64,000 nt of DNA from Pseudobacteriovorax sp. (GTDB lineage Bacteria > Bdellovibrionota_B > Oligoflexia > Oligoflexales > Oligoflexaceae), in the NCBI GenBank assembly GCA_013215145.1, contig JABSRP010000037.1, forward strand, positions 1-64,000, in the 5' to 3' direction. Shown in pieces: positions 55,593 through 64,000 of this stretch. Position 1 is the first letter of the stretch; each line of letters starts with the position of its first letter. Under the pieces are notes generated by a model. It did no database searches. It was not told where the DNA came from and was given only the letters and a program-made list of their open reading frames with translations. Position numbers and translations under genes: made by a program.

Positions 55593-55625
55593 GTGACTGT
55601 GATGCATCTACGCTATCACAGTCAC
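55593..55625. terminator. Long perfect palindrome after the 55690 lipoprotein gene
   Basis: GTGACTGTGAT and ATCACAGTCAC form a perfect 11-bp stem with an 11-base loop. It lies 65 bases after the lipoprotein gene stop on the minus strand, before the start region of the JAMM-like gene. No T-run adjoining, so terminator or regulatory hairpin. Confidence 0.55.
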
Positions 55626-55689
55626 CTGAAAAATCGATTTTTTTATTCCGATGGCAGCACTCTACGACGTCTTACTGTAGGACAAAGCC

Positions 55690-56319
55690 TTAAGGCTCAA
55701 CTTTGGTGTATTTGATACTATCGGTAAAATCCAAGGAACGACTTTGCGAGGACAGCCCACTACCGCGCACACAAACATTACCTATTTGTTGATCGCAGAT
55801 GCGAGAGATCAACATCTCACCCTCTTCGATGACCACAGCTAAATACTCCTGACCTTCTTCAATGCGCGTAACATCGATTTCCCAGGCATTTTCAAAAGTC
55901 GTAATTTCCACACCAAGACTGTAGTCTGATTCCACAGATTGGGGTTCCTCGGTCGCCACCAAGCTAGTACAGGTCTCATCTGAATAGGCTGTAGAAACCT
56001 CTTGCATTTTTTGCTCGGTAAAAACAATTTTGGCCTGATAATAATAGCCGTCTTCTGTGACAGAACCGATACAATCACTAACCCATGCACCAAGGAGTAG
56101 GCTTTCTTCAGGAACCTCTGGTTCAACCTCATCCAGCGGAGGAAAAATCTCTGGATCTAATTCAGGCAAGGGCTCTACCTGCTGCTCATCATTCGGAGTA
56201 TCGGTTGGAGGCACCCTTTGATCATCGGGAGAAATTTTGATCTCTCTACGATCACTTTTACAGGCGACTGAAATACTCGTTAACAACAGCAAAACGAAGG
56301 TCCTGGACAGTAGCTTCAT
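55690..56319 (-). CDS. Lipoprotein of unknown function
   Basis: ATG at 56319 with AAGGAG. 209 residues, lipoprotein signal (FVLLLLTSISVAC). A Pro/Glu/Asp-rich linker (PPTDTPNDEQQVEPLPEL region) spans about 30-80. The domain starting LLGAWVSDCI with paired Cys (C..., ISRICDQQIGNVCVRG) is seen in lipocalin-like or sensor-like proteins. The domain probably forms a small beta-barrel. The protease gene lies 72 bases upstream on the same strand. Confidence 0.68.
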   Translation of the reverse strand: MKLLSRTFVLLLLTSISVACKSDRREIKISPDDQRVPPTDTPNDEQQVEPLPELDPEIFPPLDEVEPEVPEESLLLGAWVSDCIGSVTEDGYYYQAKIVFTEQKMQEVSTAYSDETCTSLVATEEPQSVESDYSLGVEITTFENAWEIDVTRIEEGQEYLAVVIEEGEMLISRICDQQIGNVCVRGSGLSSQSRSLDFTDSIKYTKVEP

Positions 56320-56390
56320 CTTTAACTCCTTCGGGTATAAGACCCACATTACCGTGAGGCGGGACTAAATATTAATTTGACACCTACAAC

Positions 56391-57608
56391 TTATTCACAG
56401 ATTTTCGATAAAACAGGCTCAGCAGTTTTTCGACCATAGATAAACGAGAAGTATTCTCTGCTATCTCTAAAATCTAAGATAAACTCTTCACCATCACTAT
56501 AGGTTTTGTTCGCCTGAAAGCTTAGGCGATAAGCACCTGTGCGACGTTGAATATCTGCGAAGAAGGTACAACCGCTTATACTAGCGCCCGTAACATTTTT
56601 CATTTGATAGGAGATCGTGACCCCATTACGGATAAGTCTGTACTCAAATAATCCACCTTCATGCGGCATATCTGGTGTATCCGGAGTATCTGGTGTATCC
56701 GGAGTATCTGGTGTATCCGGAGTATCTGGTGTATCCGGAGTATCTGGTGTGTCCGGAGTGTCCGGTGTATCTGCTCCATTAAATGCCAACGGGCCAGGAT
56801 CAAACGTGTTGGTACTACGTCCTGTTAGAGCAACGGCTGTCTCTAACAGCCATTCGCGATTACCCGCGATACTTGCATACTGATTGCCGCCCGAGCAGTT
56901 TAAATCACCAGCCCGACTACCTGCTCCAGCATTTGCCGTGGATGTGACTCCAGCGGTATACCATACTCCATTATATTCCACATAAAGCGGACCACCTGAA
57001 TCACCAGAACAGGCAGCTGCGCCGCCGCGGGTGGTTTCACCGTAATAAACACCAATGGTGCCGCCTCGCCTGGTCATACGATGACTAGTAATCTGTGTAT
57101 CTGTTCGTCTTAGAGCTCTTCCTCTATCGGTAATCTGTCCTGCACCATTTTTTGTCGAACCGTACCCAGCTTGAACAGCTTGCTTTCCGCGAGGTGCACC
57201 ATTCAAATCAAATAACAGAGGCATGACACGATGAGTCGAGGGCATGTCGGACCGTAACTTGATTAAGGCGATATCCACCTCCGGTCGTGGAGACGTTCGA
57301 TAGAGAGGATGTGATACTACACGTTCCACAGTTCGCGCTTGTCCGCGCTGACCAGGGACCACAAAATTAACGTTAACCCTACCGCCTACACAATGGGCTG
57401 CAGTTAGTACCAAGTCCCGGGCGATAGCAGTCGCAGTGCAGGTCCCGAGTGAAACTGTACCCATCCGTTCTGGGGTGTATGCATTCGCAGAGACTCGAGT
57501 TCCATTTACAATCTTTGGTGAGCTGGTCTCGGTATTTTCGGGACCACAACTTGTTATTAAGCTAGAAACTATCACTATGGGAAAGAAAAGATGATTCGTA
57601 AACTTCAT
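56391..57608 (-). CDS. Trypsin-like serine protease lipoprotein with TPD-repeat linker
   Basis: 405 residues. Lipoprotein signal (SSLITSC), short activation-like segment IVNGTRVSA, then the S1 triad: His in LVLTAAHCVGG, Asp in EVDIALIKL and Ser in CSGDSGGPLYV. A low-complexity linker of Thr-Pro-Asp repeats (about residues 279-312) separates it from a C-terminal beta domain of about 90 residues that may bind the surface or substrate. The protease probably works at the outer membrane on extracellular protein. Expression is likely coupled to the neighbouring lipoprotein gene. Confidence 0.93.
   Translation of the reverse strand: MKFTNHLFFPIVIVSSLITSCGPENTETSSPKIVNGTRVSANAYTPERMGTVSLGTCTATAIARDLVLTAAHCVGGRVNVNFVVPGQRGQARTVERVVSHPLYRTSPRPEVDIALIKLRSDMPSTHRVMPLLFDLNGAPRGKQAVQAGYGSTKNGAGQITDRGRALRRTDTQITSHRMTRRGGTIGVYYGETTRGGAAACSGDSGGPLYVEYNGVWYTAGVTSTANAGAGSRAGDLNCSGGNQYASIAGNREWLLETAVALTGRSTNTFDPGPLAFNGADTPDTPDTPDTPDTPDTPDTPDTPDTPDTPDTPDMPHEGGLFEYRLIRNGVTISYQMKNVTGASISGCTFFADIQRRTGAYRLSFQANKTYSDGEEFILDFRDSREYFSFIYGRKTAEPVLSKICE
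56671..56773 (-). repeat. 18-bp tandem repeats encoding Thr-Pro-Asp
   Basis: An 18-base unit (TCTGGTGTATCCGGAGTA on the plus strand) recurs about five times with 9-base half units, giving the protease linker. All repeats keep the reading frame, so copy-number change would change linker length without a frameshift. Prone to slippage. Confidence 0.85.
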
Positions 57609-58261
57609 ATTATTACCCTAACAAAATCCTTACAAAAATCAGAAAACAACCTACCAGATCAGTCACCGTCCTATACTGTTTAACCCCTCTCAAAACTCCT
57701 ATATCTTGCTTCGATTACTTTACTCATATATGTCAACCAGCCTGTTATGAACAAATTGAGCACAAAACGTCATCTCCTTAATGGTGATTTCCATCAGGGC
57801 TTGCGTGTCTTCCTTTTAAACTTTTATCTATTTGAACAAGCGGTGAGTCACCATATAGATCTTCCAAAAAAGATCAACAGGCGCCATCGAAAGTTCTGCA
57901 AAAACAGGGCCGACTCTTACATGGAGTACTGAAAACGTGAAAGATAAACTCGCATGGGAAGCCATAAATTCACTATCGATATCTCAGGAAAGCTGGTCCT
58001 ACGATCTTAAAAATCCCCGCACACCTAATTAAATATCTGTTTTTCTTGATATTTTTATTCTTAGTCGCTACCTTTTCAAATAACTGACTGGGAGATAAAT
58101 TTAATTGACTGGAATAGAAGCTACGCGCCTATCGCTAAAAAAAGTTAACGATCAGACCTTCCTTACTGACAAAAACTTTTACAGTTAAAACGATCTTGTC
58201 AAATGCTTAGTCACTGAACACCAGCAAAACCGAGAATCTGTAGATTTCATAAACCACAAGA
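57609..58261. other. Intergenic region
   Basis: About 650 bases with no gene supported by ribosome site or known motif. A 61-codon frame at 57747-57932 lacks a ribosome-binding site and resembles no family. Weak hairpins only. Confidence 0.5.
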
Positions 58262-58657
58262 TTAGCCATCCTCGGTGAATTGAGGAGCACCATTATCAAC
58301 TACGATACACCAATCTGCCTTAGAGCCAGTGTAGATGTGACGAACGAGGGGCAAGTCGAGATCACCCTCTAGAATGCCTGCTGGGATTGGATAAACTTTA
58401 CCAGCAGGTTCGGCATCTGGGGTTTGAGACCCACATTTTGAGCAGAAACTTAAACTAAGTCCAGTGGGTTTCTCATAGGTCTTGAGTAAATCTCGACCAG
58501 AGATCCATTTGAATTTCTCCTTTGGTACGATTAGCGTCGCAGCAAAAGCGCTTCCAGAGATTTTACGGCAGACCGAGCAGTAGCAAAGACTCAATCCATC
58601 GATATAGTCAGAAAATTCAAAGCGAACAGCCTCGCAAAGACAGGATCCTCGATACAT
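58262..58657 (-). CDS. GFA-family protein (glutathione-dependent formaldehyde-activating like)
   Basis: 131 residues with the Cys pattern of the GFA zinc fold: GSCLCEAVRF, CYCSVCRKISGSAF and SFCSKCGSQ. The C-terminal block (LVRHIYTGSKADW) is likewise typical. Members bind zinc and glutathione-type thiols; the real reaction is mostly unknown. The ATG at 58657 is preceded by GGAGGTG. Stand-alone gene. Confidence 0.9.
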   Translation of the reverse strand: MYRGSCLCEAVRFEFSDYIDGLSLCYCSVCRKISGSAFAATLIVPKEKFKWISGRDLLKTYEKPTGLSLSFCSKCGSQTPDAEPAGKVYPIPAGILEGDLDLPLVRHIYTGSKADWCIVVDNGAPQFTEDG

Positions 58658-58744
58658 AACACCTCCGATATTTAATTTTGTCTATTTTAACACAAAAAAA
58701 CTATTATCTTAGAAATTAGTATGATCAATTAAACTGTCTGACCG

Positions 58745-58909
58745 TTATCGATATGCGAGGCAGGGACTGTTACCAACTGAAACAATATGATTTACCAAAG
58801 CATAGGAACCACATACGCCCTCGACATAAGAGAATTGAAGACTAATGTTTTCTATTTTATTTTTTGAGAAAATCAATGCTAAGAAGAATCTAAGGAAAAA
58901 ATATCTCAT
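58745..58909 (-). CDS. Small ORF, 54 aa, possible exported peptide
   Basis: An ATG at 58909 with AGGAG 9 bases upstream opens a 54-residue frame. It has a hydrophobic N-terminus (RYFFLRFFLALIF), then a polar part with two Cys (YVEGVCGSYALVN and SPCLAYR). It lies 106 bases downstream of the thioredoxin-lipoprotein gene on the same strand. Evidence is the ribosome site and the reading frame only; could be a chance frame. Confidence 0.4.
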   Translation of the reverse strand: MRYFFLRFFLALIFSKNKIENISLQFSYVEGVCGSYALVNHIVSVGNSPCLAYR

Positions 58910-59015
58910 AGTTTATAACTCCTGAAAAATAACACTGCGTCAACCACCTAATTCTAATAGAAACAGCCCACATTCATACAGAAAGGTAAGGCCGTAAGGA
59001 TACGGCGCCGCTGCA

Positions 59016-60536
59016 TCATATAGAAAAGTGAACTATGCACGCGTCTTTCTCTTTGCCCCTCAAATCTTGACAGATTAACTTTCCCTCTTTTTTTACAAAG
59101 TCAATCGACTGAAAGGAAGGTGAATTCCAAAAAAGTTTTATCTGATTTAACCTTGAAAGCCCCCAACTAGTATATGACAGCGGGCTCTTATAAATCTCTT
59201 TGAGAATCCACTCCATGTCTTTTAGAGAGAAAGAGCCTTTAGAGTGCCTTAATATTCCCAATATGCGCATTGCAACGGTATCTATCCCATCTTTGCGAGC
59301 CTGTGCAATAGACTCTTTGATCAGTCTTTGTGATTCATTTCTATCACCCTTTTTTCTTGCTATATTACTCAGGTTTGCAGTTGCAATCCACCAACCGCCT
59401 TTGGCCTCTATTGCCTTCATGTTAGCGTCATAGGCTGAATCCAAATCGTCCAACCCCCAATAATGTGCTGCCAAAATTAGCCATACTAAATGCTTATTAT
59501 TATCCCTACTTGAAGGCGTTGACTGTTCCATCAGTCGTCTAATACGATCTGTTAGAAATTGTTTTTGCTTGTGGCTGGTTTCCGGTTCCTTAATTTTTTG
59601 AATCCAGTAGTTGGCCGCCCATAGTCTTAGTGTCGATGACGGAAACGAGTCAGGATTCAAAATAAAGTTACTGCTCATATCATATACTCTTTGAGTTTCC
59701 TTTTCCATCCATCCTGTGGTATCTATCTGTTTCGAAATTTTAAGGAGACGAGGATAGGAGTATCCGAGGAGAGACCAGTTTGAGTCGATGTACTTTTCAT
59801 TCAAGAGAGCATCTTTAAGGTAGACATGATAGTTTTTCTTCAATCTTTCAGACAAAATTCCATCTACCGTTGAATCAACAGAAACCCTGACAATATTATG
59901 TAAAATATCACCAGCTAATTTTGTCTTAACATGAATTAAATGATCCGGGATTTCCTTGAAGAGATCCATCAATAAGTGAGTTTGCTTTTTTAGGTCAGAT
60001 GTAGAGGGATGAGCATACCAGTTTATCTGAGAAAGAACAGACCATTCCTCATCACTAAATCTCTTTGACTTTTCTAGTAAGTTTTCTTTGTGAAGACTGG
60101 CAGATTTTGAAGCATTCAATTGAGCGAGAAAATCACGTTCTCTCGTGGGAGCCTGCGCTACTAAAAGAAGATCACCTGTTGCATCAGTATAGAAAATCCC
60201 TGGCGTTCCTGCATTAGGGTATCCTCTATCAAGTATCTCTTGCCCTAATACTTCATCAACATCTGCCCAGACCAAAACAAAGTCTTTCAACGCTTCCTGT
60301 ATATTTGGTGAACTTAAGATATTCGTTTCAAATTGAACACAGCTAGGACACCATTTAGCAGCAAAATAAATGAAGATGGGCTTATTCGTTGCCTTGCTTT
60401 CTAACAAAGCCCTATCTAGGCTTGTTCTTTCCCAATTAATTGGTTTTTCCTCGACATTTTTTGTATGTGTACACCCAAGAAGTATAAAAAACCAAATTAT
60501 TATCAGATTAATTAGCCGTAGATCTAAGAGTTTCAT
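59016..60536 (-). CDS. Thioredoxin-fold lipoprotein with helical repeat domain
   Basis: ATG at 60536; a frame from TTG at 60554 is possible. Signal ends FFILLGC (lipoprotein). The first domain (about 30-150) is thioredoxin-like with the active site AAKWCPSCVQFE, close to the DsbD-gamma/thioredoxin_7 type and a cis-Pro loop GTPGIFY. The rest (150-506) is mostly alpha-helical with repeat character, perhaps TPR-like. Likely a periplasmic thiol reductase with a protein-binding tail. The following secreted gene upstream (60622-61056), DsbD-alpha-like, fits a redox pair. Confidence 0.85.
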   Translation of the reverse strand: MKLLDLRLINLIIIWFFILLGCTHTKNVEEKPINWERTSLDRALLESKATNKPIFIYFAAKWCPSCVQFETNILSSPNIQEALKDFVLVWADVDEVLGQEILDRGYPNAGTPGIFYTDATGDLLLVAQAPTRERDFLAQLNASKSASLHKENLLEKSKRFSDEEWSVLSQINWYAHPSTSDLKKQTHLLMDLFKEIPDHLIHVKTKLAGDILHNIVRVSVDSTVDGILSERLKKNYHVYLKDALLNEKYIDSNWSLLGYSYPRLLKISKQIDTTGWMEKETQRVYDMSSNFILNPDSFPSSTLRLWAANYWIQKIKEPETSHKQKQFLTDRIRRLMEQSTPSSRDNNKHLVWLILAAHYWGLDDLDSAYDANMKAIEAKGGWWIATANLSNIARKKGDRNESQRLIKESIAQARKDGIDTVAMRILGILRHSKGSFSLKDMEWILKEIYKSPLSYTSWGLSRLNQIKLFWNSPSFQSIDFVKKEGKLICQDLRGKEKDACIVHFSI

Positions 60537-60621
60537 AATAAATAAACCTTTCAATATACCATATAAGAAAACCCATTACACGTAATCAAAAACAATTAAG
60601 CGCTCTACTTTTCACACAGCA

Positions 60622-61056
60622 TTAGTTAATAATGACGCTATTTTTTCTAATTTCTCTATAACAAAGAGTCTTATCTGATGTGCAAAGGAATGTAGTAAAA
60701 CTATAGGTTAGCTTCGCTGGCTTAATAGAATCATCTTTAACAGTCACTAAAAAACTATGGCTTAGAGTGTCTTTTATTGATTTCACAAATGATAGTCCAC
60801 TCCAGCTTCTTTTTTTAATATCGACTCCATCTGTAGCATCAATGATTTTAAATTCCCAGGGAGCGGATTCCGTCACAATCAGATGATCTTTCTCGGGAAG
60901 AATTTTAAAAGTTAGCCGCTTGACTTGCTCATTCTCATTTTTTTTATCTAATTTCACTTCATGTGTTATTGCAGAATGAAAGTCTTTTTTGGCAGTAAAT
61001 GCTTGAGTTGTTATGACAAATGTTAAAAATACAATTTTGCGACATAAAGAAGACAC
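60622..61056 (-). CDS. Secreted protein, DsbD N-terminal (alpha)-like
   Basis: 144 residues with a signal peptide (CRKIVFLTFVITTQAF). The C-terminal TYSFTTFLCTSDKTLCYREI carries a Cys pair in the position of the FxxCxxxxCY motif of DsbD alpha domains that exchange disulfides. It lies 85 bases upstream of the thioredoxin-fold lipoprotein on the same strand. Together they may form a periplasmic thiol-reducing relay; a DsbD membrane domain is not present in this window. Confidence 0.65.
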   Translation of the reverse strand: MSSLCRKIVFLTFVITTQAFTAKKDFHSAITHEVKLDKKNENEQVKRLTFKILPEKDHLIVTESAPWEFKIIDATDGVDIKKRSWSGLSFVKSIKDTLSHSFLVTVKDDSIKPAKLTYSFTTFLCTSDKTLCYREIRKNSVIIN

Positions 61057-61399
61057 TAGCTAATTCTCCATTCTTATTTTTTCCTATAGGACAAACATCT
61101 GAATCTACTGGACGAGAACTTCTATGTATCATGCGGATGATTTTACTCAATTTAGTCACTGCATCTGTTTGTCTAATAAAAAGTAAGAAATCATTTCCTT
61201 CCTTTTTAATCCAAGGAGGATAATATCGGCTAATGAGAGTTGTTTGAAATCGATTTCTTACCAAATGGGTCTGATTAGGGTACAAATTGTACAATTCGCA
61301 TTGCTGGTATCTCTGTTAGACGAGAATTGAAATAAACCGTCGTCAACTAGATTTAGTTTCATAGGGTTTTTCTTAGAAATTTCTTACATTATCTATCGA
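61057..61399. other. Intergenic region
   Basis: About 340 bases between the secreted redox-like gene and the end of the LytS-like kinase gene. No gene or strong structure seen; the minus-strand promoter for the redox pair should be here. Confidence 0.5.
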
Positions 61400-63274
61400 T
61401 TAGACTTTTTTCTGTACCCAAAAGATAGCGTTTGTACCATTCTCATGGGTTTCAAAAATGAGGTTCTTATCACCAGAATTCATAGAGTTTAATCTCGTTT
61501 CTAAATTCCTAAGCCCGTAACCAACATATTCAATTTTACTACTGGTGGCATCGGGAACCGAATCATAGACACTGACACGATAGTTTTCGCCGTCTATTCC
61601 TCCATTAATAATGATTTCACCACCATATATGCTTTTAGAAATTGAATGCTTGATAGAATTTTCTACGAGAGTCTGAATACTAAAACATGGACATTCGTAT
61701 CCAGATTTTAAATCTTTCATATCAAATCGAAACTTTAAGCGGTCCTCGAACCGGAGTTTCTGTAAGTTCAAATAGTCTTTCACCAGATCTACTTCGTCCT
61801 GTATCTGCCAAGTTATCGATTCGCCACCCTGAAGAATCTTTCTGTAAAGCCGACCTAACTCAGTCAAAGCAGTTGAAGCTGCTTCTGGTGACTCAATCAT
61901 GGCCGCATTGATCGAATTCAATGTATTAAATAAGAAATGAGGTCTCATTTTATGGGTAAGCATTCTATTATAGACCTTAGAGTTATTCTTTTCCAACAGA
62001 ATCATTTTTTCTAGCTCAATATTTACTTCATTCAACTTGTTAGACTTGCTTTCTAGATTAGCGTTAAGGGAGTTTATTTTATCGAGTGAATTCTTTTCAA
62101 ATAGACGAATTTTTTCTGCCAGACCTAGAGAAAGTAGAGCCGATTCGATGACAGCGCTTGCTAACGTCCCCCAATTGATAAAATCATCAACACGTATCAT
62201 CCCACCTATCATAACATAACGTAGAATATTAGCGATTATCAAGCAAAGCCATCCTAAGGTGTAAAAATATGCCGGACGAAATCCTTCACAGCTCCGCACA
62301 ATTCCAATCAAAAGAGCAAATATTGATAAGTATGTACCCGAAAAAAAATTAAAGAACACGCCAATTTTATAGTCGAACACAGATATCCCCAGTCCTACTA
62401 GTGCAGGACCTAAACCTAACCACATCAACATATACTGCCATTTTCTTCTGTAAAGCTCGAGGAAAGTATTTGAAAACCAGAATGCAGCGCAGATAGCCAG
62501 GAGACCAAAAAACGTAAAACCTTTGTTCATTATAAAAGAAAACTGATCGAAATATACCATTCCCATCCCAGTTTGCCCGAGACTTGTAAGTGTGACTGAA
62601 GCAATAAAAATGACATAAAAGAATATACTCGTTTTTTTAAGTTGAATATAAAGAAATAGATTGTATACGACCATCAGTGATAGCATACACAGCAATGATG
62701 TTCCCAATGAATAGTCCAGTATTTGTCTACTATGAAATCGACCAGGCGACATAGCCTTCTCAGCCAGTAGCAAGGAACCCGAAGGTGAGAATGCTCTAGT
62801 AACTAAATAGGTCTCTCCTTGGGGTATTTCAAACTTTACAGTGGGAAACCTATTGCTAATTGAATTCCTGTGAAATGATTTAATATCTCCTGAACTTGCA
62901 GAATCAAGGATCTGACCTTTACTATCGACAAGCCAGTAATCTAAGCGGTCTATAGAGCTGTAATTCTTTGCAAAGTAAAAGCAATCTAGGGCATCCGGTT
63001 CTCGATGAACCGTAGTGACACTCCAAATAGCCGATTTTGTGAAACCAAATCTTCCATTTTTTTCTGGAAACATCGTAAATTCATCATTTTGGAATTTTGT
63101 CCAGATTTGCTTCAAATTTAGATTGTTATCATCATCAAAATAATAATAACCATTTATACCGAAATCTATCTCGGTAGTCTTAGCCTCTAGGTACAAAGTC
63201 TCTGCGTTTAAAGAATTACTTTTTGGTACAATTGCGCCCAAACAAATAAGGATGGCTAAGAGTAACAGTTTCAT
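61400..63274 (-). CDS. 7TMR-DISM sensor kinase of the LytS (His_kinase) type
   Basis: ATG at 63274, six bases after GGGAG. About 624 residues: signal peptide, 7TMR-DISM extracellular domain (FGFTKSAIWSVTTVHR), seven membrane helices, a coiled coil, then a LytS/YehU-type kinase domain. The phospho-acceptor His lies in MRPHFLFNTLNSI and the ATPase N box in LVENSIKHS; glycine loops include YGLRNLETRL. This differs from the Hpt-type kinases elsewhere in the window. The divergent gene at 63539 is a LytTR-type receiver, the usual partner of such kinases. Confidence 0.92.
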   Translation of the reverse strand: MKLLLLAILICLGAIVPKSNSLNAETLYLEAKTTEIDFGINGYYYFDDDNNLNLKQIWTKFQNDEFTMFPEKNGRFGFTKSAIWSVTTVHREPDALDCFYFAKNYSSIDRLDYWLVDSKGQILDSASSGDIKSFHRNSISNRFPTVKFEIPQGETYLVTRAFSPSGSLLLAEKAMSPGRFHSRQILDYSLGTSLLCMLSLMVVYNLFLYIQLKKTSIFFYVIFIASVTLTSLGQTGMGMVYFDQFSFIMNKGFTFFGLLAICAAFWFSNTFLELYRRKWQYMLMWLGLGPALVGLGISVFDYKIGVFFNFFSGTYLSIFALLIGIVRSCEGFRPAYFYTLGWLCLIIANILRYVMIGGMIRVDDFINWGTLASAVIESALLSLGLAEKIRLFEKNSLDKINSLNANLESKSNKLNEVNIELEKMILLEKNNSKVYNRMLTHKMRPHFLFNTLNSINAAMIESPEAASTALTELGRLYRKILQGGESITWQIQDEVDLVKDYLNLQKLRFEDRLKFRFDMKDLKSGYECPCFSIQTLVENSIKHSISKSIYGGEIIINGGIDGENYRVSVYDSVPDATSSKIEYVGYGLRNLETRLNSMNSGDKNLIFETHENGTNAIFWVQKKV

Positions 63275-63538
63275 GAATTCTCCCTCAATGGAGAATGATC
63301 GGCAAAACACTAAAAACGTTGAGGGAAAAGGTAAATTCTGGTTATCAAAGGCATTCATAATTTATTACGTCTTTTTAACTATGGTTTACCATAGAAGAGA
63401 CTTTTCGAGGAAATCGAATGCAATCACATCTCACATCGTTTATGGAATTATTACGTCAGGTATAGATCGGAATTTATCAGCTAACTATTGTATAAAATAG
63501 GTCGATAGCACATGGGTCATAACTTTTAAAGAAGGCAA

Positions 63539-64000
63539 ATGGATCATAGTTCAACCAAAAAAATTCTGATCGTAGACGATGAACGAAAATCTCGGTTTAT
63601 CCTTAAACACTATCTTCTCGATAGCGGTTATGACATAGATGTTATAGAAGCGGAGAATGGACCCGATGCGATTGAGAAAATCAATCATTCTGAACCGGAC
63701 ATCGTCTTTTTAGACATTGAGATGCCTGGAATGTCGGGTTTCGATGTGCTTTTCCATTTTCCTGAGCGCAAGTTTTTATTAATTTTCCAGACCGCATTCG
63801 AAGAGTATGCCGTTCGCGCGTTCGACGAAGAAGCTATCGACTATTTACTTAAACCACTAAGCCCAGATAGAGTTAAGACCTGCCTCGAAAGAATCGATCG
63901 ATTAACAAATAATTATGCAAATGAGGTTGGCGAGAACCTCTTTAATAATAATATTTCGCTGAGAAAGATTTCGGTAAAAATTGGAAATCGCCAAAAACTC
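63539..64000 (+). CDS. LytTR-type response regulator, 3' end beyond window
   Basis: From the ATG at 63539 the first 154 codons encode a receiver: acidic VDDE, phospho-Asp in VFLDIEMPGMSGFDV, and Lys in DYLLKPLSPDRV. Near the window end comes ISVKIGNRQKL, the opening of a LytTR DNA-binding domain. The gene is divergent from the LytS-like kinase with 264 bases between starts, so the two form a two-component pair controlling a surface-sensed response. The stop is outside the window. Confidence 0.9.
   Translation, partial: MDHSSTKKILIVDDERKSRFILKHYLLDSGYDIDVIEAENGPDAIEKINHSEPDIVFLDIEMPGMSGFDVLFHFPERKFLLIFQTAFEEYAVRAFDEEAIDYLLKPLSPDRVKTCLERIDRLTNNYANEVGENLFNNNISLRKISVKIGNRQKL

Noticed and set aside
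57747-57932. 61-residue plus-strand frame in the spacer after the protease gene
   Set aside because: No ribosome site, no signal or motif, surrounded by AT-rich spacer.

Overview
The window looks like an AT-rich chromosomal segment of a free-living, predatory-type or environmental Gram-negative bacterium, most plausibly of the Bdellovibrionota/Oligoflexia group. This placement is inferred. It rests on a TIGR02147-type regulator, three 7TMR-DISM receptors, several CheA-like Hpt-HATPase kinases, many small Sec-secreted proteins and lipoproteins, and generally low G+C. No rRNA, tRNA or CRISPR array was seen.

Region 1 (1-7.4 kb): a decayed transposase end, then a compact plus-strand locus: a small exported peptide, an oligopeptide-binding-like protein, a YcaO enzyme, a histidine kinase, and two receiver domains that continue the kinase frame after one TAA. 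It looks like an undescribed peptide-modification/sensing unit. A 302-bp IS21-like miniature element with a 7-bp target duplication follows. Region 2 (7.8-18.3 kb): a lipoprotein polymorphic toxin with a probable immunity gene; two small secreted proteins; a minus-strand run of a TPR-Hpt signalling gene, a radical SAM/SPASM peptide maturase and a membrane-anchored partner. A complete IS3-family element with a 3-bp target duplication cuts the TPR-Hpt gene near its 3' end. GNAT and VOC genes follow.

Region 3 (18.8-28 kb): a non-canonical chemosensory cluster with an MCP, a CheA-like kinase split at a G8 tract, a CheX-like protein, a second kinase that shares the MCP's sensor half, a CheY-like receiver and a STAS protein. 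No CheW or CheR was seen. Region 4 (28-38.7 kb): envelope genes and rearranged DNA. An apparently GC-richer insertion (truncated lipase, FAS1 lipoprotein, IS91-transposase fragment) splits a membrane 4Fe-4S protein. A truncated oxidoreductase and a frameshifted penicillin-acylase-type hydrolase follow, with a divergent TetR regulator. The last 109 bp of the hydrolase gene recur 17 kb away.

Region 5 (39-64 kb): secreted and lipoprotein genes (trypsin-like protease, JAMM-like and caspase-like candidates, carbohydrate-binding-like protein), two more Hpt-HATPase 7TMR-DISM kinases, a LytS-like 7TMR-DISM kinase divergent from a LytTR-type regulator cut by the window edge, and a thioredoxin-lipoprotein/DsbD-alpha-like pair. 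A striking overall feature is the number of otherwise intact genes broken by a single event: four indels in or next to short homopolymers, and two in-frame TAA codons. These may be sequence errors, phase-variable tracts or real decay.
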